DNA of 64,000 bases from Clostridiales bacterium (GCA_021205725.1 JAJPWY010000033.1:1-64000), one strand, 5' to 3'. Counted from the first letter of the stretch, positions 1 through 11,569 are shown. Notes: generated by a model not told the origin, from the letters alone. Translations and numbers: made by a program.

Positions 1-2
1 GC

Positions 3-44
3 GCCTACGATACTTGGCTGGAGACGGCCCGGGAAAATCGGTAG
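3..44 (+). CDS. C-terminal end of an upstream protein truncated by the window edge (…AYDTWLETARENR*)
   Basis: Open frame ending in TAG at 42-44, followed directly by a terminator-like hairpin. Confidence 0.35.
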   Translation, partial: AYDTWLETARENR

Positions 45-55
45 TGCCAACACAG

Positions 56-95
56 GAAAGACAGCCAGTCTGAGGACTGGCTGTCTTTGTTTGCT
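56..95 (+). terminator. Rho-independent terminator
   Basis: AAGACAGCCAGTC-TGAG-GACTGGCTGTCTTTGTTTGC: perfect stem followed by a T-rich tail. Confidence 0.75.
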
Positions 96-480
96 TTATC
101 CGTTGGCCCTGACTGGTTTTGTCACTTTCGTCACTGGCCGATAATGATGTCGGCGTACCTGCTTCGTCTGGCATCAGCCAGCGTCTTCCGCAGTCCAGAT
201 ATCCGCTCCCATCGCATTTGAGACAATCCCTGTCGGTGTGACCGGCATTTGTCGGTGGAGACAGGTCGTGAGATGAACGGCCTGCGTACCAGGTAGGATC
301 GTTTTACGGGCCGCTCTTGTGCTTTTGCCCAGAATCCGGGGGCAAAGTTGCCAAAAATTTAACAATGAATTCACGTTTTCCTCTTGCGTCCCGGGAACAA
401 AGCGAGTATACTACAGTCGAACGTTAAAAAAATAACGAATCCACTTTCAGTATTTCACAACGCTGAGGAGGAAAACCAAA

Positions 481-1265
481 TGTCATTTATCCAGTATGAG
501 GTACAGGGGGCTGTGGCCGTGCTGACCATCGACCGGCCCAAGGCACTCAACGCACTCAACAGCGCCGTTCTGGAGGAGCTGGACGCCACCGTCTCCGCCA
601 TCGACCTGGACGCGGTCCGCTGCCTGGTCATCACCGGCTCCGGCGAAAAGAGCTTCGTGGCCGGGGCGGACATCGGCGAGATGAGCACCCTGACCAAAGC
701 GGAGGGCGAGGCCTTCGGCAAGAAAGGCAACGACGTGTTCCGCAAGATCGAGACGCTCCCCATCCCGGTCATCGCCGCGGTCAACGGCTTTGCCCTGGGC
801 GGCGGCAATGAGCTGGCCATGAGCTGCGACATCCGCATCTGCTCGGACAACGCCGTCTTCGGTCAGCCGGAGGTGGGCCTGGGCATCACCCCGGGCTTCG
901 GCGGCACCCAGCGTCTGGCCCGCCTGGTCAGCCCCGGCATGGCCAAGCAGCTGATCTACACCGCCCGGAACATCAAGGCGGACGAGGCCCTGCGCATCGG
1001 TCTGGTCAACGCCGTCTATCCCCAGGAGGAGCTGATGCCCGCCGCCCTGAAGATGGCCGCCGGCATCGCCAAAAACGCCCCCATCGCCGTCCGGGCCTGC
1101 AAGAAGGCCATCAACGAGGGCCTGGAGAAGGGCATGGACGACGCCCTGGTGCTGGAGGAGGGGCTGTTTGGCTCCTGCTTCGAGACCCACGACCAAATCG
1201 AAGGCCTGGGCTGCTTCATGAGCCGTGAAAAGCCCAAGCCGAAGCCTGTGTTTACCAACAACTGA
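481..1265 (+). CDS. crt: Enoyl-CoA hydratase / crotonase (3-hydroxybutyryl-CoA dehydratase)
   Basis: MSFIQYEVQGAVAVLTIDRPKALNALN…, crotonase oxyanion motifs AGADIGEM and GGGNELAMSCD; GAGGAGG RBS just upstream of ATG 481; first gene of the crt-hbd-bcd-etfBA order. Confidence 0.95.
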
Positions 1266-1329
1266 ACAGCGGCAGCAGAATTTGTCTGGATTCAGGAATA
1301 TATCTCATATCAAACAGGAGGTCATTACA

Positions 1330-2199
1330 ATGAAAGTCGGCATTATCGGTGCAGGCACCATGGGCCAGGGCATTGCCAAGGCGTTTGCCCAGTGTGGGAT
1401 TCAGGTCGCCCTGTGCGACATCAAGCAGGAGTGGGCCGAGGGCGGCAAGGCCAAGATCGAGAAGGGCTACGCCCGTCTGGTGACCAAGGGCAAGCTGACC
1501 CAGGAGAAGGTGGACGCCATTCTGGCCGCCATCACCCCGGGCCTGAAGGAGGATCTGTGCGGTGACTGCGATCTGATCGTGGAGGCCGCCTTTGAGGACA
1601 TGAAGGTGAAGAAGACCACCTTCTCCGAGCTGGACGCCATCTGCAAGCCGGATTGCATCCTGGCCTCCAACACCTCCTCTCTGTCCATCACCGAGATCGG
1701 CAAGGGCATCAACCACCCCGTCATCGGCATGCACTTCTTCAACCCCGCCGACCGGATGAAGCTCATCGAGGTCATCGCCGGGGCCAACACCGCCCCCGAG
1801 ACGGTGGAGACCATCAAGGCCATCTCCGAGCAGATCGGAAAGACCCCCGTCCAGGTCAACGAGGCCGCCGGATTCGTGGTCAACCGCATCCTCATCCCCA
1901 TGATCAACGAGGCCGCCTTCATCAAGATGGAGGGCGTGTCCGACATCGAGGGCATCGACACCGCCATGAAGCTGGGCGCCAACCACCCCATGGGCCCCCT
2001 GGAGCTGGGCGACTATGTGGGCCTGGACATCTGCCTGGCCATTATGGACGTGCTGTATCAGGAGACCGGCGACAGCAAGTACCGGGCCTGCCCGCTGCTG
2101 CGGAAGATGGTCCGCGGCGGCCAGCTGGGCGTCAAGACCGGCAAGGGCTTTTACGTCTACAACGCCGACCGCACCAAGACCCCGGTGGATCAGCTGTAA
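1330..2199 (+). CDS. hbd: 3-hydroxybutyryl-CoA dehydrogenase
   Basis: MKVGIIGAGTMGQGIAKAFAQ Rossmann motif, GMHFFNPADRMKLIEVI; AGGAGG RBS. Confidence 0.95.
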   Translation: MKVGIIGAGTMGQGIAKAFAQCGIQVALCDIKQEWAEGGKAKIEKGYARLVTKGKLTQEKVDAILAAITPGLKEDLCGDCDLIVEAAFEDMKVKKTTFSELDAICKPDCILASNTSSLSITEIGKGINHPVIGMHFFNPADRMKLIEVIAGANTAPETVETIKAISEQIGKTPVQVNEAAGFVVNRILIPMINEAAFIKMEGVSDIEGIDTAMKLGANHPMGPLELGDYVGLDICLAIMDVLYQETGDSKYRACPLLRKMVRGGQLGVKTGKGFYVYNADRTKTPVDQL

Positions 2200-2290
2200 G
2201 ACACAACGCATCATATCATTCCGACCGACCATGCAGCTGTTACCGGCTGCATGGTTCGGACTGTGGAGATTATATTAGGAGGACTCTTTT

Positions 2291-3466
<1,176 letters not shown>

Positions 3467-3482
3467 GGAGGGTGTTGTTACA

Positions 3483-4271
3483 ATGAAAGCGATTGTTTGT
3501 GTCAAGCAGGTACCCGATACCTCCGGCAAGGTGGCCGTCAAGCCGGACGGCACCCTGGACCGGGCCTCTATGGCCACCATCACCAACCCCGACGACCTGA
3601 CCGCCGTGGAGGCCGCTCTTCAGCTCAAGGACAAGACCGGCTGCGAGGTGGTTGTCGTCTCCATGGGCCCCTTCACCGCGGAGGGGATGCTCCGCGAGCT
3701 GCTGGCCATGGGCGCTGACCGGGCGGTGCTGGTCTCCGGACGGGAGTTCGGCGGCTCCGATACCTTTGCCACCTCTCAGATTCTGGCCGCTGCCGTCAAC
3801 AAAATCGGCGTGGACGAGGGCGACGTGGTCTTCTGCGGCCGTCAGGCCATTGACGGCGACACCGCCCAGGTGGGCCCCCAGATCGCCGAGAAGCTGCACC
3901 TGCCCCAGGTGACCTATGCCGCCGGTATCGAGCAGCAGGAGGACGGCTCTCTGGTGGTCAAGCGCCTGCTGGAGGACGGCTATATGCTCCTCAGGGTCAA
4001 GACACCCTGCCTCATCACCTGTGTCAAGGAGCTGGCCACTCCCCGGTATATGTCCGTGGGCGGTATCTTCGAGTGCTACAGCAAGCCTCTGGAGGTCTTT
4101 GACTACGAGGCGCTGAAGGACGACCCCCTCATCGAGGTGGACACCATCGGCCTGAAGGGCTCTCCCACCAACGTGTTCAAGTCCTTCACCCCTCCCCAGA
4201 AGGGAGCGGGCACCATGCTGGAGGACGCCGGTCAGCTGGTGGGCATCCTGAACGACAAGCATCTGATCTGA
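3483..4271 (+). CDS. etfB: Electron transfer flavoprotein subunit beta
   Basis: MKAIVCVKQVPDT…; operon context after bcd. Confidence 0.95.
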   Translation: MKAIVCVKQVPDTSGKVAVKPDGTLDRASMATITNPDDLTAVEAALQLKDKTGCEVVVVSMGPFTAEGMLRELLAMGADRAVLVSGREFGGSDTFATSQILAAAVNKIGVDEGDVVFCGRQAIDGDTAQVGPQIAEKLHLPQVTYAAGIEQQEDGSLVVKRLLEDGYMLLRVKTPCLITCVKELATPRYMSVGGIFECYSKPLEVFDYEALKDDPLIEVDTIGLKGSPTNVFKSFTPPQKGAGTMLEDAGQLVGILNDKHLI

Positions 4272-4287
4272 GAGAGGAGCGACAATC

Positions 4288-5397
4288 ATGTCTGACTACA
4301 ATTTCACGGATACCGCCGCATTCCACGGCGTCTGGGTGTTCTGCGAGCAGCGGGACGGCGTGCTCCAGTCGATCAGCTATCAGCTGCTGAGCGAGGGCCG
4401 CAAGCTGGCCGACGACATGGGCGTGGAGCTGTGCGGCGTGGTGCTGGGCAGCAACGTCAACGAGAACTATATCAAGGCCCTGGGCGGCTACGGCGCTGAC
4501 CGGGTGTACTACTGCGACAGCACCCTGCTCAAGGACTACACCACCGACGGCTATGCCAAGGTGCTGTGCGACCTGGTGATGGAGAAGAAGCCGGAGATCG
4601 TCCTCATCGGGGCTACCAACCTGGGCCGTGACCTGGGCCCCCGCTGTGCTGCCCGTCTCCACACCGGCCTGACCGCCGACGCCACCCATCTGGACATCGA
4701 CACCGGCAAGTATGTGGAGTTCCTGAAGGAGTCCTCCTCTCTGGACCTGTCCAAGCAGAAGTTCGACTATGAGGACCGCAACCTGAAGATGACCCGTCCC
4801 GCCTTTGGCGGCCACCTGATGGCTACCATCATCTGCCCCCGGTTCCGTCCCCAGATGTCCACCGTCCGCCCTGGCGTCATGCAGACCCAGGCCTTTGACG
4901 AGGCCGCTGCCGCCAAGGTCGTGGTGGAGAACGTGGCCGTGGATCTGAAGCCGGAGGACATCGGCGTGGAGATCCTGGAGATCAAAAAGACCGCCGAGAA
5001 GATGGTCGATCTCATCGGGGCCGATGTCATCGTCTCCGTGGGCCGCGGCATCAGCTCCGACCCCAAGAGGGGCATCGCCCTGGCCGAGGAGCTGGCCGGT
5101 GTCCTGGGCGGCGTGGTAGGCGCCTCCCGGGCCGTGGTGGACGCGGGCTGGATCTCCGCCGACCATCAGGTGGGCCAGACCGGCAAGACGGTCCATCCCC
5201 GGATCTATGTGGCCCTGGGCATCTCCGGCGCAATTCAGCACACCGCCGGTATGCAGGACTCCGAGACCATCATCGCCGTCAACAAGAACGAGAGCGCGCC
5301 CATCTTCGGCGTCGCCACCTACGGCATCGTGGGTGATCTGTTCAAGGTCGTCCCCCAGCTCATCTCCGAGATCAAGGCAGTCAAGGCCGCCCGGTAA
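4288..5397 (+). CDS. etfA: Electron transfer flavoprotein subunit alpha
   Basis: C-terminal FAD region VGASRAVVDAGWISADHQVGQTGKTVHPRIYVALGISGAIQHTAGM. Confidence 0.95.
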   Translation: MSDYNFTDTAAFHGVWVFCEQRDGVLQSISYQLLSEGRKLADDMGVELCGVVLGSNVNENYIKALGGYGADRVYYCDSTLLKDYTTDGYAKVLCDLVMEKKPEIVLIGATNLGRDLGPRCAARLHTGLTADATHLDIDTGKYVEFLKESSSLDLSKQKFDYEDRNLKMTRPAFGGHLMATIICPRFRPQMSTVRPGVMQTQAFDEAAAAKVVVENVAVDLKPEDIGVEILEIKKTAEKMVDLIGADVIVSVGRGISSDPKRGIALAEELAGVLGGVVGASRAVVDAGWISADHQVGQTGKTVHPRIYVALGISGAIQHTAGMQDSETIIAVNKNESAPIFGVATYGIVGDLFKVVPQLISEIKAVKAAR

Positions 5398-5416
5398 GAC
5401 AAAACCGCAATATCAT

Positions 5417-5460
5417 CGCCCTACAGCCCGGAAGCCCGGGCTGCAGGGCGACTTTTTTGC
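5417..5460 (+). terminator. Rho-independent terminator of the butyrate operon
   Basis: CGCCCTaCAGCCCGG-aag-CCCGGGCTGcAGGGCG followed by ACTTTTTT. Confidence 0.85.
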
Positions 5461-5522
5461 CTGTCCCATGAAAAGAGACGACCCCTCTCCGAATACCCTG
5501 ATGGGAGAAAGGAGTTGGGGCT

Positions 5523-6218
5523 ATGCTATCCCTCTTGACCATGCTGATGCTCCAGGGACATCTGTTCACTCTGCGCCTGACCTCCACCGGCTCGTTCCCC
5601 CGGCCGTTAAAGGAGGCGGAGGAGCGGGAGTACCTCCGCCGGGCGGCGGAAGGAGACGTGGAGGCCAGAAACAAGCTGGTGGAGCACAATCTCCGACTGG
5701 TGGCCCACATTGCTAAGAAATACTTCGCTCAGTCCGGAGACACCGACGATCTCATCTCCATCGGCACCATCGGGCTCATCAAGGCAGTCAACACCTACCA
5801 GCCGGGGCGACAGATCAAGCTGGCTACCTATGCCGCCCGGTGTATTGAAAACGAGAATTTGATGCACCTGCGCAAGACCCGGCGGCTGGCGGGGGAGGTC
5901 AGTCTGTCGGAGGCCCTGGAGAGCGACGACTCCGACAACGCCCTCTCCCTGATGGACGTCATCCGGGTGGAGGACAATATGCTGGACGATCTGGCCGTCC
6001 GGGACGCCTGCCTCCGGGTGCGGGCCTCGGTGGACGAGGTGCTCACCGACCGGGAGCGGACAGTGATCGTTCAACGCTACGGTCTGGACGGCAGACCGCC
6101 CCGCACCCAGCGGGAGGTGGCGGCAGAGTGCGGCATCTCCCGCTCCTATGTATCCCGCATTGAGAAGCAGGCACTGGCGAAGCTGCGCTCTGCCCTGGAA
6201 GGGCCCCAGGAGCGATAA
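5523..6218 (+). CDS. sigK: Sporulation-type RNA polymerase sigma factor (SigK-like)
   Basis: Sigma70 region 2 (NLRLVAHIAKKYFAQSGDTDDLISIGTIGLIKAVNTYQPGRQIKLATYAARCIENE) and region 4 HTH; uninterrupted ORF. Confidence 0.85.
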   Translation: MLSLLTMLMLQGHLFTLRLTSTGSFPRPLKEAEEREYLRRAAEGDVEARNKLVEHNLRLVAHIAKKYFAQSGDTDDLISIGTIGLIKAVNTYQPGRQIKLATYAARCIENENLMHLRKTRRLAGEVSLSEALESDDSDNALSLMDVIRVEDNMLDDLAVRDACLRVRASVDEVLTDRERTVIVQRYGLDGRPPRTQREVAAECGISRSYVSRIEKQALAKLRSALEGPQER

Positions 6219-6220
6219 AA

Positions 6221-6260
6221 AAGCCCTGACCGGAGCCGGACGCTTCGGTCGGGGCTTGCC
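6221..6260 (-). terminator. Terminator-like hairpin between convergent genes
   Basis: AAGCCCTGACCG…CGGTCGGGGCTT; on the minus strand the stem is followed by TTTTTT. Confidence 0.65.
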
Positions 6261-6263
6261 CTG

Positions 6264-6449
6264 TCAACTCCGGAGATCCGACACCAGAGACTGCATCTCC
6301 GCCTTTGAGCGAGCCTGTCGTGCCCGGGCGACCAGAGCCGCCCGGCTCTTGGGAGGCAGGGAGAGGAACCGATCCAGTCCCTCCGGGTCGTTGGCCAGGG
6401 CCATGGCGAGACCGGCGGGAAGAATGTCGTGGGGCGAGGCGTTGTCCAT
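6264..6449 (-). CDS. Small conserved-looking protein (61 aa)
   Basis: MDNASPHDILPAGLAMALANDPEGLDRFLSLPPKSRAALVARARQARSKAEMQSLVSDL; AGGAGG-like RBS upstream on the minus strand; own terminator. Confidence 0.6.
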   Translation of the reverse strand: MDNASPHDILPAGLAMALANDPEGLDRFLSLPPKSRAALVARARQARSKAEMQSLVSDLRS

Positions 6450-6739
6450 GCTTTATCCCTCCTTTTCCTGTAATCTGCCCCGGATCTGCGCCGTTATCCG
6501 CCAAAGATGGGACAAAAACGGTCGAATCCGATGCCGGGGCGGGAAAATAGCAGCCATCCGGCCAAGGAAAACGCCGACCTGGGTATCAAATTCGCCGTTT
6601 TGTCGGTTGGCAAACGGAATAAAACCGTGTATAATACAAAATCAGGGAAGGCGACCTTCCCGGAGACCCTTTGAATGACCGGCCCGGCTCGGGGGAATAC
6701 CGGCCTGTGGCCACCTCACTGTACAAAGGAGGAACCAAT

Positions 6740-8767
6740 TTGTATCGTATTCTGGAACTGAATCCGCAGCTCAAGCCCTTTGAGGGAGACATCGACCTGC
6801 GTATGGCCTGCTATTATGGCACCAAGAGCCGTCTGCTCCCCAACGGCGGTTCGCTGACGGAATTTGCCAACGCATATAACTATTTCGGCATCCATCACGT
6901 GGACGGCGGCTGGGTCTACCGGGAGTGGGCCCCCAGCGCCTACCAGCTATATCTGGCGGGTGAGTTCAACGACTGGAACATCACCCAGTATCCCATGAAG
7001 CGGCTGCAAAACGGCAACTGGGAGCTGTTTCTGGAGGGGGACGACGCCCTGTGGGACGGCTGCAAGGTTAAGACCTTCGTGGACGCCAATCTCCAGCGCA
7101 CGGGCCACATCCCTCTGTATGCCCGCCGGGTAGTGCAGAATAAGGACACCCTGGAGTGGCAGGCGGAGGTGGTGGACGACCGCAAGACCTTCGAATGGAC
7201 AGACCAGGACTTCAAGCCTGCCGCCGCCGATTCCCTCTACATCTATGAGGCCCATGTGGGCATGGCCACCGAGGAGGAGCGGATCGGCACCTACCGGGAG
7301 TTTGCCCGGGACGTGCTGCCCCGCATCAAGAAGGCGGGCTATAACACCGTCCAGCTCATGGCCATCATGGAGCATCCCTATTACGGCAGCTTCGGCTATC
7401 AGGTGTCCAACTTCTATGCCGCCTCCAGCTGGTTCGGCAAGCCGGAGGATCTGAAATACCTGGTGAACCGGGCCCACAAGCTGGGTCTGCGGGTGCTGCT
7501 GGACGTGGTACACTCCCACGCCGTCAAGAACACCACCGAGGGCATCAATATGTTCGACGGCACCGAGTGGCAGTTCTTCCACGCAGGGGCCAAGGGGGAC
7601 CACCCCGCCTGGGGCACCAAGTGCTTCAACTACGGCAAGGATGAGGTCATCCACTTCCTGCTGTCCAACCTGAAGTTCTGGATGACGGAGTACCACTTCG
7701 ACGGCTTCCGCTTCGACGGCGTCACCTCCATGCTCTACCATGACCACGGCCTGGGGAGCAACTTCGACGACGACCACAAGTATTTCTCCTTGAATACCCA
7801 TGTGGAGGCCATCACCTACCTCCAGCTGGCCAACGAGCTGGTGCGTCAGGTGAACCCCAACGCCATCACCATCGCCGAGGATATGTCCGGCATGCCCGGC
7901 ATGTGCCTGCCCATCCAGGACGGCGGCATCGGCTTCGACTACCGCCTGGGGATGGGCCTGCCCGATCTGTGGGTGCGCACGGTAAAGAAAAAGGACGAGG
8001 ACTGGAACCTGGGCCAGATCTGGGGGGATATGTGCCTCCGTCGCCCGGGAGAGAATACCGTCGCCTACGCCGAGAGCCATGACCAGGCCCTGGTGGGAGA
8101 CAAGACCCTGATCTTCCGGATGGCCGACGCCAATATGTACACCGACATGGACAAGGCCATGCACAACCCCACCATTGACCGGGCCATCGCCCTGCACAAG
8201 ATGATTCGTCTGCTGACCCTGGCCGGAGGCGGTGAGGCGTATCTGAACTTCATGGGCAACGAGTTCGGACATCCGGAGTGGATCGACTTCCCCCGGGAGG
8301 GCAACAACTGGAGCTTCTACTACTGCCGCCGTCAGTGGAGTCTGCGGGACAACGGCTATCTGAAATATCAGTGGCTGGGGGACTTCGACCACGACATGAT
8401 TCTCATGGCCAAGCGGAAGGGCCTGTTCCAGCAGCGGATGGCGGACATGAAGCTGCTCCGGGAGGAGGACAAGCTCCTGGCTTTCTACCGGAAGGGGCTG
8501 CTCTTTGCCTTCAACTTCAACCCCACCGAGTCCTTTACCAACGTGCTGGTGCCGGTACCCAACAACGCCGACTACACCGTGACTCTGTGCACCGACGACG
8601 AGAAGTACGGCGGTCAGAACCTGGTGGAGCACATGACCTACCCCGCCAAGGCGTTTGACGGACAGTACTTCGTGGAGCTGTACCTCCCTGCCCGAACTGC
8701 CGTGGTGCTCAAGGAGGGCCGGGTGCGCAAGGCGACTGCCAAGAAATCGACCACGAAGGAAAAATAA
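6740..8767 (+). CDS. glgB: 1,4-alpha-glucan branching enzyme (GH13, eukaryote-like GH13_8 type)
   Basis: MEHPYYGSFGYQVSNFYAASSWFGKPEDLKYLVNRAHKLGLRVLLDVVHSHAVKN, FDGFRFDGVTSMLYHDHG. TTG at 6740 preferred over the track start 6671 because AAAGGAGGAACC lies directly upstream of it. Confidence 0.88.
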   Translation: MYRILELNPQLKPFEGDIDLRMACYYGTKSRLLPNGGSLTEFANAYNYFGIHHVDGGWVYREWAPSAYQLYLAGEFNDWNITQYPMKRLQNGNWELFLEGDDALWDGCKVKTFVDANLQRTGHIPLYARRVVQNKDTLEWQAEVVDDRKTFEWTDQDFKPAAADSLYIYEAHVGMATEEERIGTYREFARDVLPRIKKAGYNTVQLMAIMEHPYYGSFGYQVSNFYAASSWFGKPEDLKYLVNRAHKLGLRVLLDVVHSHAVKNTTEGINMFDGTEWQFFHAGAKGDHPAWGTKCFNYGKDEVIHFLLSNLKFWMTEYHFDGFRFDGVTSMLYHDHGLGSNFDDDHKYFSLNTHVEAITYLQLANELVRQVNPNAITIAEDMSGMPGMCLPIQDGGIGFDYRLGMGLPDLWVRTVKKKDEDWNLGQIWGDMCLRRPGENTVAYAESHDQALVGDKTLIFRMADANMYTDMDKAMHNPTIDRAIALHKMIRLLTLAGGGEAYLNFMGNEFGHPEWIDFPREGNNWSFYYCRRQWSLRDNGYLKYQWLGDFDHDMILMAKRKGLFQQRMADMKLLREEDKLLAFYRKGLLFAFNFNPTESFTNVLVPVPNNADYTVTLCTDDEKYGGQNLVEHMTYPAKAFDGQYFVELYLPARTAVVLKEGRVRKATAKKSTTKEK

Positions 8768-8877
8768 CCGAATTTAGCACAACTGCCGTCGCCGGAGTCA
8801 GCTCCGGCGGCGGCAGTCTGCCTGTTAAGAGAGAGCCTGCAAGGATGCGACAGATGAGTGCCTGACAGACGCTTTGC

Positions 8878-9660
8878 TCAAGATATAGATATCATTTTAT
8901 TCGGGCAGTCGATGGTAACAACAGAGTCCAACAGGCAGCATGAGCCAATAATGCCATATAAAGAGGCCCCTTTCTTAATATCGTCAAGATTTTGATTCAG
9001 GAAGGTTACATTGTTAAATTGCCTGCCAAAGACTGAGAAGCCAGTCGATGCAAACAGCCCCGCTTTCTCATCTAACCATGAGCCGAACAAATCCTGTTTC
9101 AGATCATCCTCAACCACGCACACCGATGCGCCGGTATCCACAATAAAGGGATAGCTGGCGTCATTGACACAGACAGGCGTGGTAATCAGCCCGTTGGGAA
9201 GGAAAGCGATGGGAGATATTTGCGTGTCATCGGCGATCTCTGTATCAAAAGCGATCTGGCTGTCTCTATAATTAATACTTACCGTGTGCTGGCTGATGAT
9301 ATCCATTCCGATCGTGCCCAGCACCTTCACGTCCTCTTTCACAGCCTTCAGTTGCTTTTCCACATAGTCCAAATTGAGAGACAGCCCTTCCAGGGTGCGG
9401 AAGACTTCGCCGCCAACCCTGATTTCTTCGATGACGACTTCACTGATTGGCGATTTCACGACCTGGCCATTTTCATCTACGGTGGTTGCCGCCTTTGAAA
9501 CGGTGGGAGCTTTGTCTTCCTCCGCAAAATAGGATGCGTTTATGACGGAACGCTGGGATCCCGAGTCCAGTATCACATTTCCATCCATTCCGTTGACGCT
9601 CCCTTGCAGGAGCAAAATTCCGCCGACGGTTTCAAAGGGAATCCAGCTTCGCATATTCAT
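8878..9660 (-). CDS. Retropepsin-like aspartyl protease, two-lobed
   Basis: Two active-site-like motifs, VILDSGSQRSVI and FIVDTGASVCVV; minus-strand AGGAGGT upstream of ATG at 9660. Confidence 0.7.
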   Translation of the reverse strand: MNMRSWIPFETVGGILLLQGSVNGMDGNVILDSGSQRSVINASYFAEEDKAPTVSKAATTVDENGQVVKSPISEVVIEEIRVGGEVFRTLEGLSLNLDYVEKQLKAVKEDVKVLGTIGMDIISQHTVSINYRDSQIAFDTEIADDTQISPIAFLPNGLITTPVCVNDASYPFIVDTGASVCVVEDDLKQDLFGSWLDEKAGLFASTGFSVFGRQFNNVTFLNQNLDDIKKGASLYGIIGSCCLLDSVVTIDCPNKMISIS

Positions 9661-9892
9661 ATGATCGAATACCTCCTGTGTCGTTTTCTTCCATTGTATC
9701 ACCGGCAGCACGATAATGGAAGCGTTTTATTGCCACCCTTAAACCGCTGAAGTCAGCTCCGGCGGCGGTTATGTTGTCATATGCCTCCAGCCTGCGACGA
9801 CGGTTTGGGCTCAACCATACTCGTGCCCCGTAGCAGGCGCCTCTTTATCAGGGCCGCTTTAGCGTGATAGCACGTTACCGGATAAAATTTTC

Positions 9893-9921
9893 TTGACAAT
9901 ACGCTGGGAAGCCGCTATAAT
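9893..9921 (+). promoter_or_regulatory. Sigma-70-type promoter of the T-box/aspS-gatCAB operon
   Basis: TTGACA (9893-9898), 17-nt spacer, TATAAT (9916-9921). Confidence 0.85.
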
Positions 9922-9927
9922 AACCGC

Positions 9928-10195
9928 AATAAAGGCTGAGAAGGGGATCGTCCTTCCGCAAGCTGTGTCAGAGAAACAGGGCCACCGGCTGAAAGTCCTG
10001 TCCACAGTGGGAAACGGCGCAACGCCCCGGAGCTGGGGATTCGAGTGGTCTACAGGACCAGGAGGGTCTCCCGTATCTCTGCGTTAAGGAGTTCAAAGTG
10101 GTGCTGACAACGGGGCCAGCGCAATTCGGGTGGTACCACGGAGAGAGTGTTTTTTCCGTCCCGGACTGAATGACAGTCCGGGGCGTTTTTCTATG
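9928..10195 (+). promoter_or_regulatory. T-box riboswitch leader with terminator
   Basis: T-box AATTCGGGTGGTACCACGG (10122-10141); terminator CGTCCCGGACTG-AATGA-CAGTCCGGGGCG-TTTTT; directly upstream of an aminoacyl-tRNA synthetase. Confidence 0.93.
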
Positions 10196-10221
10196 CTCCG
10201 GACGTAAAGGAGGAGCTGGAA

Positions 10222-11547
10222 ATGAAATTTGTGACCGGAACGTCGGAGACCGGACGGCTGGAGCTGTCAGAGCTGAAAACGGGAGCATACGACGGGCAGA
10301 CCGTCACCGTCCACGGGGCGGTGCACAGCAAGCGGCCCATGGGGGAGGGGCTGACCTTTCTGACCCTGCGGAAGCGGGACGGGGTGCTCCAGTGCGTCTG
10401 CGGCGCAGGAATCGATCTGTCGAATGTGAGCGAGGAGTCCGCCGTCATCGTCACCGGGACCCTCTGCCGGGAGCGGCGGGCGCCGGGCGGGATGGAGATC
10501 CGGGTGGAGGACATTCAGGTGCTCTCCTCTCCGGCGGAGCCCATGCCCGTACCGGTGAACAAGTGGAAGCTGGATTTGAACCTGGACACCGAGCTAGCCC
10601 TGCGGCCAGTGGTACTGCGCAACCTGAGAAAGCGCTCCGTGTTCAAAATTCAGGAGGGCCTGGGCCGAGCCTTCCGGGAATATCTCTCCGGGGAGGGCTT
10701 TACGGAGATCCACACCCCCAAGATCGTCCACGCCGGGGCGGAGGGGGGCAGCAACATCTTCCGGCTGGAATACTTCAACCGCAAGGCGTTTCTGGGCCAG
10801 TCCCCCCAGTTTTACAAGCAGATGATGGTGGGGGTCTATGAAAAGGTGTACGAGGTGGCCCCGGTGTTCCGGGCGGAGAAGCACTCCACCCCCCGGCACC
10901 TGAACGAATACACCTCTATGGACTTCGAGATGGGGTATATCCGCTCCTTTTACGACATCATTGAAGTGGAGACGGGCTACCTCCGGTATGCCATGGAGCT
11001 GCTTCGGCGGGAGTACGCCGACGACCTGGAGCGGCTGGGGATTGAGCTGCCCAACGTGGAGCAGATCCCGATCTGCACCTTCCGGGAGGCCAAGGAGCTG
11101 GCCGCCGCCAAGTATCACCGGCCCATCCGGGATCCCTACGATCTGGAGCCGGAGGAGGAGGCCAACATCGGCCGCTACTTCCAGGAGGAATACGGGGCGG
11201 ACTTCGTCTTTGTCACCCACTATCCCACCAAAAAACGGCCCTTCTACGCCATGGACGACCCGGAGAATCCCAGATACACCCTGTCCTTCGACCTGCTGTT
11301 CCGGGGCATGGAGGTCACCACCGGAGGCCAGCGCATCCACGACTATCAGATGCAGGTGGAAAAAATGCTGTCCAAGGGGATGCACCCGGAGGAGTTCACC
11401 TCTTATCTGACCATCCACAAGCACGGGATGCCCCCCCACGGCGGCCTGGGCATCGGTCTGGAGCGGCTGACCATGAAGCTGTGCGGCCTGGACAACGTCC
11501 GGTACGCCTGCCTGTTTCCCAGAGATTTGAGCCGTCTGGAGCCGTAA
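10222..11547 (+). CDS. aspS: Aspartyl-tRNA synthetase, archaeal-type, probably non-discriminating
   Basis: Class II aaRS; short 441-aa archaeal-type AspRS without a GAD insertion; co-encoded with gatCAB. Confidence 0.85.
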   Translation: MKFVTGTSETGRLELSELKTGAYDGQTVTVHGAVHSKRPMGEGLTFLTLRKRDGVLQCVCGAGIDLSNVSEESAVIVTGTLCRERRAPGGMEIRVEDIQVLSSPAEPMPVPVNKWKLDLNLDTELALRPVVLRNLRKRSVFKIQEGLGRAFREYLSGEGFTEIHTPKIVHAGAEGGSNIFRLEYFNRKAFLGQSPQFYKQMMVGVYEKVYEVAPVFRAEKHSTPRHLNEYTSMDFEMGYIRSFYDIIEVETGYLRYAMELLRREYADDLERLGIELPNVEQIPICTFREAKELAAAKYHRPIRDPYDLEPEEEANIGRYFQEEYGADFVFVTHYPTKKRPFYAMDDPENPRYTLSFDLLFRGMEVTTGGQRIHDYQMQVEKMLSKGMHPEEFTSYLTIHKHGMPPHGGLGIGLERLTMKLCGLDNVRYACLFPRDLSRLEP

Positions 11548-11569
11548 GCCATAAAGGAGGAATACTGTT

